Program-made: the position numbers and the translations under genes
The notes under the pieces: generated by a model
What the model was told of the DNA's origin: nothing
What the model saw: the letters and a program-made list of their open reading frames with translations, nothing else
The model's database searches: none
Shown: piece by piece, positions 16,555 through 25,956 of the stretch
Position numbering within the stretch: position 1 is the stretch's first letter
Layout of the letters: each line of letters starts with the position of its first letter
DNA from: Caulobacter sp. Root655
Lineage (GTDB): Bacteria; Pseudomonadota; Alphaproteobacteria; Caulobacterales; Caulobacteraceae
Length of the DNA stretch: 64,000 bases
Assembly (NCBI RefSeq): GCF_001427665.1
Contig: NZ_LMHC01000021.1
Coordinates: 62,001-126,000, forward strand
Reading direction: 5' to 3'

Positions 16555-17238
16555 TCAGCCGTGTTGCGCGCTGGGCGGCTCGCCGATCAGCAGGGCGCAG
16601 GTGGCTTCGGCCGCGATCGGATCCCGGTCGGCGATGGCCCGGGCCATCGCCCTGTGCAGCATCACGTCCTTCAGCTGATCTTCCGGCGTCTGCTTCTCCA
16701 TCTGCCAGATCCAGAACCGGGTCGCGACGTTCTGCAGGGCGATGACGAAGCGGGCCAGGGTCGGGTTGTGGGTGGCGAAGGCGACCGCGCGGTGGAAGGC
16801 GTGGTCCATCGCCAGCATGGCGCGAAAATCGCCGGCCGCGATCGCCGCCTCGGCGCCGTCGAACGCCCCGGCGATGGCGACCAGGTCGGAAGGCCGGGCG
16901 TTGCGCGCGGCCAGCGCCGCCGTTCGCCCCTCCAGCATCCGCCGCACCTCGAAGGCGTGCTCGATCTCGGCGATGTCCAGCGGGGCGACGATGGTGCCCA
17001 CGCGCGGGCGACGCATGACCAGGCCCTCCAAGGCCAACCGGCCCAGGGCGTCGCGCACCCCGCCGACCCCGCCGGCGTAGCGCGCGGCCAGGGCCTTCTC
17101 CTCCAGCACCTGCATGGGCGCCAGTTCGCCCAGGATAATGTCCATCAGGATCAGGTCGTAGAGCCGCGCCTTCTGCAGGCCCGGGGCCCAGTCGCCGTGC
17201 GGTTCGACGCTGTTGAGGGGGCCCTTCATGGCCGACAC
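16555..17238 (-). CDS. GntR-family regulator, FCD subgroup
   Basis: 227 residues. An N-terminal winged helix (about 25-90; DIILGELAPMQVLEEKALAARY, then GGVRDALGRLALEGLVMRRPRVGTIV) is followed by an all-helical FCD ligand-binding domain (about 95-220) with the metal-site pattern DHAFHRAVA and a later conserved His (MLHRAMARAIADRD). FCD regulators usually sense small carboxylates. It faces the dicarboxylate porin convergently and the riboflavin operon divergently, so its target is not obvious; a carboxylate-linked target is slightly favoured. The recognition helix carries a tandem Gly-Gly-Val-Gly-Gly, an unusual composition for that position. Confidence 0.8.
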   Translation of the reverse strand: MSAMKGPLNSVEPHGDWAPGLQKARLYDLILMDIILGELAPMQVLEEKALAARYAGGVGGVRDALGRLALEGLVMRRPRVGTIVAPLDIAEIEHAFEVRRMLEGRTAALAARNARPSDLVAIAGAFDGAEAAIAAGDFRAMLAMDHAFHRAVAFATHNPTLARFVIALQNVATRFWIWQMEKQTPEDQLKDVMLHRAMARAIADRDPIAAEATCALLIGEPPSAQHG

Positions 17239-17373
17239 GGGATCGAGGGGGTCATCGTCAAGCTCCTAGGCGCAAAATACGCCGAGGTCATTTCTCGCGG
17301 CGTCTAAAATGTAAGAGTTTCGAAAACGAACGCGCGCTTGGTCAGGTCGCGCCTTCCGCCCTAACTCGCCGGC

Positions 17374-18363
17374 ATGACGACTTGCCCTCCCGTGCCGGCG
17401 GACGCCGTGATCGACGGTTTCCGCCAGGCCCTGGCCGCCGCCGAGGCCTTCGCCGGCGCCACCGCGCCCAATCCGCCGGTCGGCTGCGCGGTGCTCGACG
17501 CCCAGGGCGCGGTGCTGGCCTGCGAGGCGCACCAGCGCGCCGGCGGCCTCCATGCCGAGGCCGCCGCGCTCGCGGTCGGTCGTGAGGCGGGCCTGATCGA
17601 CCGTGCCCATACGTTGATCGTCACCCTCGAACCCTGCAATCACCAGGGCCGCACCCCACCTTGCGTCGAGGCGATCCTGGCCAGTCCCGCCAAGGCCGTC
17701 CGGATCGGATCGCGCGACCCCAACCCGGCGGTGACCGGGGAGGGCGGGGCGCGCCTGGCGCGGGCGGGCCTGGACGTCGCCTTCGTCGGCGATCTGGACC
17801 ATCGCGACGCCGCCGACCTTTCCCGTCAGGCCGACCGCCTGGTCGCCCCGTTCACCACATGGTCCGTCCACGGGCGACCCTGGCTGACCCTCAAGCAGGC
17901 CTTGACCGCCGACGGCGGCATGGTCCCGCCGGCCGGCGCCAAAACCTTCACGTCACAGGCCTCGCTCGTCCTGGCGCACCGATTGCGGCGGCGGGCCGAC
18001 GCCGTCGTCACCGGTTCCGGGACCATCCTGGCCGATGCTCCGCTGTTCACCGTGCGCCGTGCGCCCGATCCCCGGCAGGCGCCTCGGCGGCTGGCCATCC
18101 TCGACCGTCGGCGTCGCACGCCGGCGTCGTACCTCGATGCGGCGCGGAGTCGCGGCTTCGAGGTCAGCCTCCATGACGACATCCCCGCGCTGCTGGCCGA
18201 CCTCGCCGCCAGCGGCGTGCTGGAGGCCCTGATCGAGTGCGGCCCGACCCTGCTCGAGGCCTTCCTCGCCGCCGACCTCTGGGACGAGCGCGTAACCATC
18301 CGCCAGAGCCCCCGTCCAGGCGAACCCGACACGGTCGAGATCCTCGACCGGCTGGCCGCCTGA
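17374..18363 (+). CDS. ribD: Bifunctional diaminohydroxyphosphoribosylaminopyrimidine deaminase / reductase
   Basis: 329 residues, first of the riboflavin operon. The N-terminal deaminase domain (about 1-150) has the zinc ligands in GGLHAEAAAL (HAE) and LEPCNHQGRTPPC (the PC...PPC motif). The C-terminal reductase domain (about 165-329) contains PWLTLKQALTADG and VVTGSGTILADAP. It carries out the second and third steps from GTP to the ribityl-pyrimidine. It is somewhat shorter than typical RibD (about 360), with the shortening at the C-terminal end. No FMN riboswitch is present upstream. Confidence 0.93.
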   Translation: MTTCPPVPADAVIDGFRQALAAAEAFAGATAPNPPVGCAVLDAQGAVLACEAHQRAGGLHAEAAALAVGREAGLIDRAHTLIVTLEPCNHQGRTPPCVEAILASPAKAVRIGSRDPNPAVTGEGGARLARAGLDVAFVGDLDHRDAADLSRQADRLVAPFTTWSVHGRPWLTLKQALTADGGMVPPAGAKTFTSQASLVLAHRLRRRADAVVTGSGTILADAPLFTVRRAPDPRQAPRRLAILDRRRRTPASYLDAARSRGFEVSLHDDIPALLADLAASGVLEALIECGPTLLEAFLAADLWDERVTIRQSPRPGEPDTVEILDRLAA

Positions 18364-18379
18364 AGCGCAAGGAGACCCG

Positions 18380-19006
18380 ATGTTTTCCGGAATTGTCGAA
18401 CAGATCGGCCAGGTGGCCGCCGTCGTCCCCGAGGGCGACGGCTCGCGGCGGCTGACCGTCGAGACGGGCTTTCCCGACCTCGAACTGGGCGAGAGCGTGG
18501 CCGTCAACGGTGTCTGCCTGACCGTGGTCCGCCACGACGACAGGGGGCGGGCTGACTTCTTCGTCAGCCCCGAGACCCTGGTTCGCACCAATCTGGAGGC
18601 GATCGCCGCCGGAAGCCGTCTCAACCTCGAACGTTCGGTGACCCTGGCCACGCGGCTGTCCGGCCATCTCGTCCAGGGCCATGTGGACGGCGAGGCGCGT
18701 CTGGCGCAGATCATCGACGACGGCGGCTCGTGGCGCCTGCGCCTGACCCTGCCCGGGAGCTTGCGCGGCTTCTGCGTCGAGAAGGGCTCGATCGCCCTCA
18801 ACGGGATCAGCCTGACGCTCAACAGCGTCGAGCCGGCGGGCGCGGACGGCCGGTTCGCGGTCGGCGTCACCCTGATCCCCCACACCTGGACCCACACCAA
18901 CCTGCAGCACGCCGCCGTCGGCGACCCGATCAATGTCGAGGTCGACGTGCTGGCCAAATACGTGGAGCGGCTATGTCACGCCTATCTGACGCCATCGAAC
19001 GCCTGA
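18380..19006 (+). CDS. ribE: Riboflavin synthase alpha subunit
   Basis: 208 residues starting with the invariant MFSGIVEQIG. It has two homologous lumazine-binding barrels (about 1-95 and 97-190), the second beginning LSGHLVQGHVDGEARL. The enzyme dismutates two 6,7-dimethyl-8-ribityllumazine molecules to riboflavin. AAGGAGA lies just upstream of the ATG, 16 bp after the ribD stop. The 3' end overlaps the start of ribBA by 34 nt, indicating translational coupling. The symbol ribE is used in the sense of riboflavin synthase (ribC in E. coli). Confidence 0.94.
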   Translation: MFSGIVEQIGQVAAVVPEGDGSRRLTVETGFPDLELGESVAVNGVCLTVVRHDDRGRADFFVSPETLVRTNLEAIAAGSRLNLERSVTLATRLSGHLVQGHVDGEARLAQIIDDGGSWRLRLTLPGSLRGFCVEKGSIALNGISLTLNSVEPAGADGRFAVGVTLIPHTWTHTNLQHAAVGDPINVEVDVLAKYVERLCHAYLTPSNA

Positions 19007-20175
19007 AGTCCGGCCGGATGATCATCCTCGTCGATGACGAGGACCGCGAGAACGAGGGCGACCTGGTCATGGCCGCGCAGTTCGCGGACGGCCCGGCGAT
19101 CGCCTTCATGGCCCGCCAGGCCAGCGGCCTGATCTGCCTGACGCTGGAAGGCGAGGCGGTCGATCGCCTGGGCCTGCCGCCGATGGTCGCCGACAACCGC
19201 ACCAGCCGCCGGACGGCCTTCACCGTCTCGATCGAGGCGTCGACCGGCGTCGACACCGGCATCTCGGCCTTCGACCGGGCGCGGACAATCGCCGCGGCGA
19301 TCGCGCCGGACGCCACGGCCGCCGACCTGGTCTCGCCGGGCCACGTCTTCCCGCTGCGCGCCGTGCCCGGCGGGGTCCTGGCCCGGGCCGGCCACACCGA
19401 AGGTTCGGTCGACCTGATGAAGCTGGCGGGCCTCGCGCCGGCCGGCGTCATCTGCGAGATCATGAAAGACGACGGGACGATGGCGCGGATGGCGGCGCTG
19501 GAGGCCTTCTCCCGCCGTCACGATGTCCCGATCCTGACCATCGCCGAGGTCGCGGCCCATCGCATGGCGACCGAGGTCCTGGTCGACGAGGTGGCCGCCG
19601 CCCGGCTTCCGTCCGTACACGGCGCCGGCTCGTTCGAGGTCCGCGCCTTCCGCAGCCGCATCGACGGCAGCGAGCATCTGGCCCTGATCCGAGGACCGCT
19701 GAGCGGCGCGCCGCTGGTGCGGGCGCATTCCGAATGCCTGACCGGCGACGCCCTGGGCTCGCAGCGCTGCGATTGCGGCGCGCAACTGCGGGAGGGGCTG
19801 AAACGGATCGGCGACAGCGGCGATGGCGTGTTGCTCTATCTGCGCGGTCATGAGGGGCGCGGCCTGGGACTGGCCAACAAGATCGCCGCCTACGCCTTGC
19901 AGGACGAAGGGTTGGACACGGTCGAGGCCAACCACGCCCTGGGCTTCGCCGACGACCTGCGCGACTACGGCGTCGCGGCTCAGATCCTCAAGGCGCTGGG
20001 CGTGGATCGCGTTCGCCTGCTGAGCAACAACCCCCGGAAGGCCGCCGGCCTGCGCGCCAATGGCCTGACGGTCAGCGAGGAACTGCCGCTGACCATACCG
20101 TCCACCCCGCACAACGCCGGCTATCTCGACACCAAGCGCGACAAGCTGGGCCACCGCCTGGCGCGCGCCTCCTGA
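18973..20175 (+). CDS. ribBA: Bifunctional DHBP synthase / GTP cyclohydrolase II
   Basis: 400 residues from ATG 18973, inside the 3' end of ribE (34-nt overlap). The N-terminal half (about 1-200) is 3,4-dihydroxy-2-butanone-4-phosphate synthase, with the acidic active-site loop VDDEDRENEGDLV and GHVFPLRA. The C-terminal half (about 205-400) is GTP cyclohydrolase II, with zinc cysteines in HSECLTGDALGSQRCDC and LRGHEGRGLGLANK, ending with the conserved LLSNNPRK. Both halves keep their catalytic signatures, so both activities are expected. An upstream in-frame opening to 18730 is ribE read in the wrong frame. Confidence 0.94.
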   Translation: MSRLSDAIERLKSGRMIILVDDEDRENEGDLVMAAQFADGPAIAFMARQASGLICLTLEGEAVDRLGLPPMVADNRTSRRTAFTVSIEASTGVDTGISAFDRARTIAAAIAPDATAADLVSPGHVFPLRAVPGGVLARAGHTEGSVDLMKLAGLAPAGVICEIMKDDGTMARMAALEAFSRRHDVPILTIAEVAAHRMATEVLVDEVAAARLPSVHGAGSFEVRAFRSRIDGSEHLALIRGPLSGAPLVRAHSECLTGDALGSQRCDCGAQLREGLKRIGDSGDGVLLYLRGHEGRGLGLANKIAAYALQDEGLDTVEANHALGFADDLRDYGVAAQILKALGVDRVRLLSNNPRKAAGLRANGLTVSEELPLTIPSTPHNAGYLDTKRDKLGHRLARAS

Positions 20176-20186
20176 CGCGAGCTCCC

Positions 20187-20654
20187 ATGACAGATCCCAT
20201 CGCGGCCTGCCGCGTCGCCATCGTCGTCAGCCGCTTCAACCCCGAAGTCACCGACGGTCTCCTGAAGGGCGCGCTCGACCAGCTGGCGACCAAGGGTGTG
20301 GTCGTCACGCCGGCCGACGTGATCGACGCGCCCGGCGCCTTCGAACTCCCGCTGATCGCCCAGACCCTGGCGCGAACGGGCCGCTATGACGGCGTGGTCT
20401 GCCTGGGTTGCGTCATCAAGGGCGACACCGCCCACTTCGAGTTCATCAGCCTGGGCGCCAGCCTTGGCCTGATGGCGGCGGGCCTGGCCACCGAAACGCC
20501 GATCACCTTCGGCGTGCTGACGACCTATACCGACGAGCAGGCGCTGGTCCGCAGCCGCGACGACGCCGAGAACAAGGGGCGGGAAGCCGCCCAGGCTTGC
20601 CACGCGACGATCGCGGCGCTGCGGCGGATCAGGAGCGAGCTGGCCGTCGCGTAG
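20187..20654 (+). CDS. ribH: 6,7-dimethyl-8-ribityllumazine synthase
   Basis: 155 residues, last gene of the riboflavin operon, 11 bp after ribBA. It joins the ribityl-pyrimidine with dihydroxybutanone phosphate. Family motifs are present: VSRFNPEVTDGLLKGAL, DAPGAFELPLIAQTL (substrate-binding) and LGCVIKGDTAHFEF (catalytic His near residue 87). It ends 7 bp before the convergent stop of a HAD-phosphatase gene, without a visible terminator. In many alphaproteobacteria nusB follows ribH; here it does not. Confidence 0.94.
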   Translation: MTDPIAACRVAIVVSRFNPEVTDGLLKGALDQLATKGVVVTPADVIDAPGAFELPLIAQTLARTGRYDGVVCLGCVIKGDTAHFEFISLGASLGLMAAGLATETPITFGVLTTYTDEQALVRSRDDAENKGREAAQACHATIAALRRIRSELAVA

Positions 20655-20661
20655 GACCTGT

Positions 20662-21480
20662 TCATACCGGCAGTTCGACGCGCAGCACGAAGCGGTCGAT
20701 GGCGGCGGCGACGCCGTCCTCCTCGTTGGAGGCGGTCACGAAACCGGCGGCGGCGCGCACCGCCTCCGGCGCCTGGCCCATGGCGATCGACAGGCCGGCG
20801 CGGGCGAACATCGGCAGGTCGTTGGGCATGTCGCCGATCACCGCCACCTGGGGGAGGGGAATCCCCGCCGCCCGGGCGATCGCCGCGACGCCGTCGCCCT
20901 TGTTGGCGGCCGGGGCAGTGATGTCGAGGAAGTAGGGCTGCGAGCGGGCGATGGTCGCGGCCGGGCCGATGGCCTGGCTGACCACGGCCTCCAGGCGTTC
21001 GAGCGCCGCGAAGTCCTCGCTGAGCCCGACGATCTTGTCGACCTGGTCGAGGCCGTCGAAGCCGGACACCAGGGTTGGCTCGACGTTGGCCGCCAACCGT
21101 TCGTGCGGCACGCGGATTCCCTCGGCCGAGCGCGCGTACCAGAGACCGTGGGCGAACAGCCAGATCTCGACGCCGGCCTGTTCGAGCAGGGCCAGGGCCG
21201 TGCGGACCGCGACTGGGTCGAGGCGCTGGGCGCTCTCAATGGTCCCGTCGGCGCGCAGGATGGTCCCGCCGTTGAACGCGCCCAGCGGACCCTGGATGTC
21301 CAGGGCCCTGGCCAGGGCCAGCATGCCGCTCGGCGGTCGGGCGCTGATCAGCGTGGCCTGGACGCCGGTGGCGCGCAGGCGGGCGAAGGCGTCGACCGTG
21401 GCTGGCGCCAAGGTCTTGTCGTGTCGCACGAGCGTGCCGTCGACGTCGGAAACGAAGAGCTTGATCGGCGTTCCGGTCAC
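20662..21480 (-). CDS. HAD-superfamily sugar-phosphate phosphatase (Cof-type)
   Basis: 272 residues. [14 protein letters not shown] is HAD motif I with the nucleophile Asp, ISARPP is motif II, and [16 protein letters not shown] is motif IV; the C2-type cap between about 85 and 190 places it in the Cof/YbiV group. These enzymes dephosphorylate sugar phosphates or other small phosphates; the exact substrate is not readable. The start overlaps the gnd stop by 4 nt (ATGA), so it is in the pentose-phosphate unit and may remove a side product of that pathway. Confidence 0.8.
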   Translation of the reverse strand: MTGTPIKLFVSDVDGTLVRHDKTLAPATVDAFARLRATGVQATLISARPPSGMLALARALDIQGPLGAFNGGTILRADGTIESAQRLDPVAVRTALALLEQAGVEIWLFAHGLWYARSAEGIRVPHERLAANVEPTLVSGFDGLDQVDKIVGLSEDFAALERLEAVVSQAIGPAATIARSQPYFLDITAPAANKGDGVAAIARAAGIPLPQVAVIGDMPNDLPMFARAGLSIAMGQAPEAVRAAAGFVTASNEEDGVAAAIDRFVLRVELPV

Positions 21481-22454
21481 TTCGGCGCCTCGACATGGCC
21501 GCCGAAGCCGAAGCGCATCGCCGACAGCAGCTTCTCACCGAAGGTGTGGTCGACCCGCGAGCGGTAGCGCGCATAGAGGGCCGCCGACAGCACATTGGCC
21601 GGCACCGCCTCTTCCATCGCCGCCTCGATCGTCCAGTGGCCCTCGCCGCTGTCGGCGACATGGCCGCTGAACTGGGTCAGCGCGCCGTCCTTGGCCAGGG
21701 CGATGGCGCTGAGGTCGAGCAGCCAGGAGCTGACCACGCTGCCTCGCCGCCACACCTCGGCGATGTCGGGCAGGTTCAGGGTGAAGCGTTCGTCCTGCGG
21801 CAAGGCTTCCGACGCCTTGCCCTTGAGGATGTCGAAGCCCTCGGCATAGGCCTGCATCAGGCCGTATTCGATGCCGTTGTGGATCATCTTCACGAAGTGG
21901 CCGGCCCCGGCGGGACCCGCGTGGATGTAGCCGCGCTCGGCGCGGTCGTCGGCCGGGTCGCGGCCCGGGGTGCGGACGATGGAACCGTAGCCTGGGGCCA
22001 GGGTGGCGAAGATCGGGTCGAGCCCGCGGACCACGGCCTCGTCGCCGCCGATCATCATGCAGTAGCCGCGCTCCAGCCCCCAGACGCCGCCCGAAGTGCC
22101 GACGTCGACATAGTGCAGGTTCTTCCCGCGCAGCGCCTTGGCCCGACGGATGTCGTCCTTGTAGAAGCTGTTGCCGCCGTCGATGACGATGTCGCCGGGC
22201 TTGGCCAGGGCGGCGATCTCGTCGATCGTCGCGTCGGTGACCGGACCGGCGGGCAGCATGACCCAGAAGATCGCCGGACCATCCAGCTTGCCGTGCATGT
22301 CGGCCAGGCCGTCCGAGGCGATCGCGCCTTCCTTGGCCAGTTCCGCCACCGGCTCGGGCGAGCGATTATAGACCACCACCTCATGGCCGCCGCGCATCAG
22401 GCGGCGCACGATGTTCGCGCCCATGCGGCCAAGGCCGATCACACCGATCTTCAT
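21477..22454 (-). CDS. gnd: 6-phosphogluconate dehydrogenase (decarboxylating), short form
   Basis: 325 residues. The Rossmann motif [17 protein letters not shown] opens the protein, followed by VYNRSPEP, which lacks the NADP-type Asn-Arg-Thr stretch of long-form Gnd; [10 protein letters not shown] and [21 protein letters not shown] are the 6PGDH substrate and catalytic segments (Lys and Asn). The length matches the YqeC/GntZ-type enzymes, often NAD-dependent, rather than the 470-residue E. coli Gnd. It converts 6-phosphogluconate to ribulose 5-phosphate. It lies 49 bp after tal, and its stop overlaps the HAD gene. Confidence 0.9.
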   Translation of the reverse strand: MKIGVIGLGRMGANIVRRLMRGGHEVVVYNRSPEPVAELAKEGAIASDGLADMHGKLDGPAIFWVMLPAGPVTDATIDEIAALAKPGDIVIDGGNSFYKDDIRRAKALRGKNLHYVDVGTSGGVWGLERGYCMMIGGDEAVVRGLDPIFATLAPGYGSIVRTPGRDPADDRAERGYIHAGPAGAGHFVKMIHNGIEYGLMQAYAEGFDILKGKASEALPQDERFTLNLPDIAEVWRRGSVVSSWLLDLSAIALAKDGALTQFSGHVADSGEGHWTIEAAMEEAVPANVLSAALYARYRSRVDHTFGEKLLSAMRFGFGGHVEAPK

Positions 22455-22503
22455 GATCCGAGGTCCTTCAAGCTGTTGCGTTCGCGGTGATCATTTCGTC
22501 GGG

Positions 22504-23646
22504 TCACTTGCGGAGGTCTTGAACAAAGGCGGCGCGCTTGTCCTCCACCGCGCCGAGCAGGGCGTCGGCGGCGTCGGAGAACTGCTTGACGCCATCGACG
22601 ACCAGGGCGGCGGTGACTCCAGGCAGATCGAGCCCCAAGGCTTGCGCCTTGTCGAGCACGGCCTTGGCCTCGGCGCGACCTTCGGACAGGGTCTGGGCCA
22701 CGCGACCGTGGTCGCGGAAGGCGTCCAGGGTCTTGGGCGGCAGGGTGTTGACGGTGTCGGGGCCGATCAGGGGCTCGACATAGAGGACGTCGCGATAGTC
22801 GGGGTTCTTGACCCCGGTCGAGGCCCATAGCAGACGCTGCGGCATGGCGCCCTTGGCGGCCAGGGCTTTCCAGCGGTCGCTGACGATCATCTCCTCATAC
22901 CAGGCGTAGGCCTGCTTGGCGTTGGCGATGGCGATCCTGCCGGCCAGGGGCTTGGCCTCCGCCGCCTTCGGGTCGCCCGCCGCTTCGAGGTCGGCGATCT
23001 TCTTGTCCATCTGGGAGTCGATGCGGCTGACGAAGAAGCTGGCGACGCTGGCGATCCGGTCGATCGGCTGACCCCCGGCGACCCGCGCCTCCAGTCCGGC
23101 CAGGTGAGCTTCGGCCACCGCCTGGTAGGCCTCGATCGCGAACAGCAGGGTGATGTTGATGTTGAGGCCGGCCTCGATCAGCGCGCGGACGGCGGGGACG
23201 CCGGCTTTCGTCCCGGGCACCTTGATCATCAGGTTCGCCCGGTCGACGGCCTTCCACAGTCGCCGGGCCTCCTCGATGGTCCCGTCGGTGTCGTTGGCCA
23301 GATAGGGCGAAACCTCCAGGCTGACATAGCCGTCCTTGCCGTTCAGGCGGTCGTAGGTGGGACGCAGCTTGTCGGCGGCCGACTGGATGTCGGCGATGGC
23401 CAGGCTCTCGTAGGCGTCGATGGCGCTGGCGTCGGGATGGGTCTCGAGGAAGGCATGCAGTCCTTCGTCATAGGCGTCGCCGTGGCCGATGGCCTTTTCG
23501 AAGATCGACGGGTTGGAGGTGACGCCGGTCAGGCCGTCCTGGGCGATCAGCGTGTCGAGGCCGCCGTCCGCGAGGAATTTGCGATCGACGAAATCCAGCC
23601 AGACGCCTTGGCCGGCCTCGGACAGGGTCTTGATCGGACTGGTCAT
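22504..23646 (-). CDS. tal: Transaldolase
   Basis: 380 residues, the TalB-like long form. DGLTGVTSNPSIFEKAIG is the N-terminal transaldolase signature, and NLMIKVPGTKAG contains the Schiff-base lysine; later YVEPLIGPDTVNTLPPKTLDAF is the conserved barrel-closing segment. It exchanges a dihydroxyacetone unit between sedoheptulose 7-phosphate and glyceraldehyde 3-phosphate. It is first in a tal-gnd-HAD operon of the pentose phosphate pathway, and the 300-bp upstream region should contain its promoter. Confidence 0.94.
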   Translation of the reverse strand: MTSPIKTLSEAGQGVWLDFVDRKFLADGGLDTLIAQDGLTGVTSNPSIFEKAIGHGDAYDEGLHAFLETHPDASAIDAYESLAIADIQSAADKLRPTYDRLNGKDGYVSLEVSPYLANDTDGTIEEARRLWKAVDRANLMIKVPGTKAGVPAVRALIEAGLNINITLLFAIEAYQAVAEAHLAGLEARVAGGQPIDRIASVASFFVSRIDSQMDKKIADLEAAGDPKAAEAKPLAGRIAIANAKQAYAWYEEMIVSDRWKALAAKGAMPQRLLWASTGVKNPDYRDVLYVEPLIGPDTVNTLPPKTLDAFRDHGRVAQTLSEGRAEAKAVLDKAQALGLDLPGVTAALVVDGVKQFSDAADALLGAVEDKRAAFVQDLRK

Positions 23647-23903
23647 TGGTCATCTCCGTCGACGGTGAGGCCGTGCTTGGATCGCCACGATTGCTTGCCG
23701 AAGCAGCCCTTGCGGTTGCTGCACAACCGGCATTGGAAGGGGTGGTTCCCGTTCAGACCATATCTAGGAAGGCCGCGGCTTCAACGTTAGGGCGGCGAGC
23801 GGCCGGGTTCGGCGCGATCATCTGGCCCGCGATGACCTGCCATCAGCGTTTCGCGGCGCGCCAACTGGCCGTCGGGCCTTCAATGAGCAGCAACAGGCCG
23901 CCG
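23647..23903. other. Intergenic region upstream of tal, no gene recognised
   Basis: About 257 bp between the tal start and a large hairpin. GAAGCAGCCCTTGCGGTTGCTGCAC (split here as GAAGCAGCC and GGTTGCTGC, 23700-23722) can form a weak stem. No convincing small gene, RNA or promoter stands out; the tal promoter must lie here. Confidence 0.4.
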
Positions 23904-23941
23904 GCCAGGAACGCCAGCTTCGAGAAGCCGGCGTTCCTGGC
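23904..23941 (-). terminator. Long hairpin after the MHS transporter gene
   Basis: GCCAGGAACGCC (23904-23915) pairs perfectly with GGCGTTCCTGGC (23930-23941), and the inner AGCTTC/GAAGCC extends the stem to about 17 of 18 pairs around a 2-nt loop. It begins 6 nt beyond the stop of the minus-strand transporter gene. No U-tract follows, so it may terminate with Rho or protect the 3' end rather than act as a classical intrinsic terminator. Confidence 0.55.
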
Positions 23942-23946
23942 TCAGA

Positions 23947-25623
23947 TCAAGCTTCGATATCGACGTCCTTGGTTTCCTTGAGGAGCAGGATTCCGATCAC
24001 GGCGGTGACCGCCGCGACCACGATCGGATACCAGAGGCCGTAGTAGATATTGCCCGTCGCGGCCACCATGGCGAAGGCCGTGGTCGGCAGGAAGCCGCCG
24101 AACCAGCCGTTGCCGATGTGGTAGGGCAGGCTCATCGAGGTGTAGCGGATATTGGTCGGGAACAGCTCGACCAGCATGGCGGCGATCGGGCCGTAGACCA
24201 TGGTCACGTAGATCACCAGGATCGTCAGGATGGCGACGACCAGCGGCTTGTTGACCAGCGCGCTGTCGGCCTTGGCGGGATAGCCGGCGGTCTTGAGCGC
24301 GGCGCCCAGGTCCTTCTCCCATGACGTCTTCCTGGCGTTGAACGCGGCCTTGTCGAGGGTTTCGCCGGCGAAGGACGGGATGACCTTGTCACCGATCTTG
24401 ATGGTCGCCAGCGCGCCCGCCGGAGCGGCCTGGTTGGTGTAGGTGACGCCGGCCTTGGCCAGATAGGACTTGGCCAGGTCGCAGGAGTGGTTGAACACCG
24501 TCTTGCCGATCGGGTCGAACTGGAACGCGCAGTCGCCGGGGCTGGCGACGACGGTCACCGGAGCGGCGGCGACGGCGGCGGCCAACTGGGGGTTGGCCGC
24601 GACGGTCAGGGTCTTGAACAGCGGGAAATAGGTCAACGCCGCCAGGACGCAGCCCAGCATGATGATCGGCTTGCGGCCGATCTTGTCCGACAGCCAGCCG
24701 AAGAACACGAAGAACGGCGTGCCGATCAGCAGGGAGATGGCGACCATCGAATTGGTCAGGGCGCCGTCGACCTTGAGCATCTTCTCCAGGAAGAACAGGG
24801 CGTAGAACTGGCCCGTGTACCAGACCACGGCCTGGCCGGCGGTCAGGCCGACCAGGGCCAGCAAGACGATCTTCAGGTTGCCCCACTTGGCGAACGAGTC
24901 GGCCAGCGGCTTCTTCGAGCCCTTGCCTTCCTCGACCATCTTCACGAACGACGGGCTTTCGGCCAGTTGCAGGCGGATCCACAGCGACACGCCCAGCAGG
25001 GCGATCGAGATCAGGAACGGGATGCGCCAGCCGAATGCCTTGAAGGCGTCCTCGCCGACCGAGGAGCGGGTCAGCAGGATCACGATCAGGCTCAGGAACA
25101 GGCCGAAGGTGGCGGTGATCTGGATGAAGCTGGTGTAGAGGCCGCGACGGCCGGGAGGGGCGTGCTCGGCCACATAGGTCGCCGCGCCGCCGTACTCGCC
25201 GCCCAGGGCCAGGCCCTGCACCAGGCGCATGACGACCAGCAGGATCGGGGCGATGATGCCGATCTGGCCATAGCTGGGCAGCAAGCCGACGACGAAGGTC
25301 GACAGGCCCATCAGCAGCATGGTGACCAGGAAGGTGTTCTTGCGGCCCCAGAGGTCGCCCAGGCGGCCGAACACCAGGGCCCCGAACGGGCGCACCGCGA
25401 AGCCGGCCGCGAAGGCCAGCAGGGCGAAGATGTAGCCGGTCGTCTCGTTGACGCCCGAGAAGAAGTGATGGGTGATGTAGGTGGCCAGCGAGCCGTAGAG
25501 ATAGAAGTCGTACCACTCGAATACGGTGCCGACGGAGGCCGCGCCGATCACGAGGGCGTCCTTGCGACCGACCTCCTTGCCTCCCTTGGCCCCCGTTGCC
25601 GGCTTGATGGCGGCGTCTACCAT
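23947..25623 (-). CDS. MHS-family MFS metabolite:proton symporter with a large extracytoplasmic insert
   Basis: 558 residues, 12 predicted helices. The N-terminal VFEWYDFYLYGSLA and FGRLGDLWGRKNTFLVT are signatures of the metabolite:H+ symporter branch (ShiA, ProP, KgtP). The C-terminal half has FGWLSDKIGRKPIIM. Between helices 9 and 10 lies an insert of about 119 residues (338-456) that is absent from ProP/ShiA; it contains Cys365 and Cys381, which could form a disulphide in the periplasm. Substrate unknown; dicarboxylates, shikimate-like acids or betaine are possible. It is divergent from an amino-acid permease. Confidence 0.85.
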   Translation of the reverse strand: MVDAAIKPATGAKGGKEVGRKDALVIGAASVGTVFEWYDFYLYGSLATYITHHFFSGVNETTGYIFALLAFAAGFAVRPFGALVFGRLGDLWGRKNTFLVTMLLMGLSTFVVGLLPSYGQIGIIAPILLVVMRLVQGLALGGEYGGAATYVAEHAPPGRRGLYTSFIQITATFGLFLSLIVILLTRSSVGEDAFKAFGWRIPFLISIALLGVSLWIRLQLAESPSFVKMVEEGKGSKKPLADSFAKWGNLKIVLLALVGLTAGQAVVWYTGQFYALFFLEKMLKVDGALTNSMVAISLLIGTPFFVFFGWLSDKIGRKPIIMLGCVLAALTYFPLFKTLTVAANPQLAAAVAAAPVTVVASPGDCAFQFDPIGKTVFNHSCDLAKSYLAKAGVTYTNQAAPAGALATIKIGDKVIPSFAGETLDKAAFNARKTSWEKDLGAALKTAGYPAKADSALVNKPLVVAILTILVIYVTMVYGPIAAMLVELFPTNIRYTSMSLPYHIGNGWFGGFLPTTAFAMVAATGNIYYGLWYPIVVAAVTAVIGILLLKETKDVDIEA

Positions 25624-25956
25624 AGCGATCCCTCCGAAGTGTTCGCCGCCTTGCGCAGCTTGTTTGGTCTGAAACGAGGCGCGAGGCCGATTCTGATTTC
25701 GGCTTGAAGGTGGCAGCCCGAAGGGCGGTTGGGGAGGAGAGTTTGGTCGAAGACCGTCGATTTTGCTCGACCTTGATTTTCATTGGCCGCGCGCGGGGCG
25801 CAAGAGCGCCCGATGCTGAAAGATGGCGCTCCTCGCCACCCCGGTGAAGGGCCACGCGGTCGGCGGGGTCAACGGCAAGGCGCCTTCCGGCCTCGCCAAA
25901 TCCTGCTTGTCACACGCCGCCAGGAGACGGCAATAGACGCCGACAAGGAGACCCCA

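Noticed and set aside
17239..17373. FMN riboswitch before ribD
   Set aside because: The conserved FMN aptamer segments (such as GGGGCAGGGTGAAATTCC-like blocks) are absent from the 135-bp region.
25745..25772. GGTCGA/TCGACC inverted repeat as an operator between the MHS transporter and the permease
   Set aside because: Six-base arms separated by 16 nt are expected by chance in this GC-rich sequence, and no regulator is encoded nearby.
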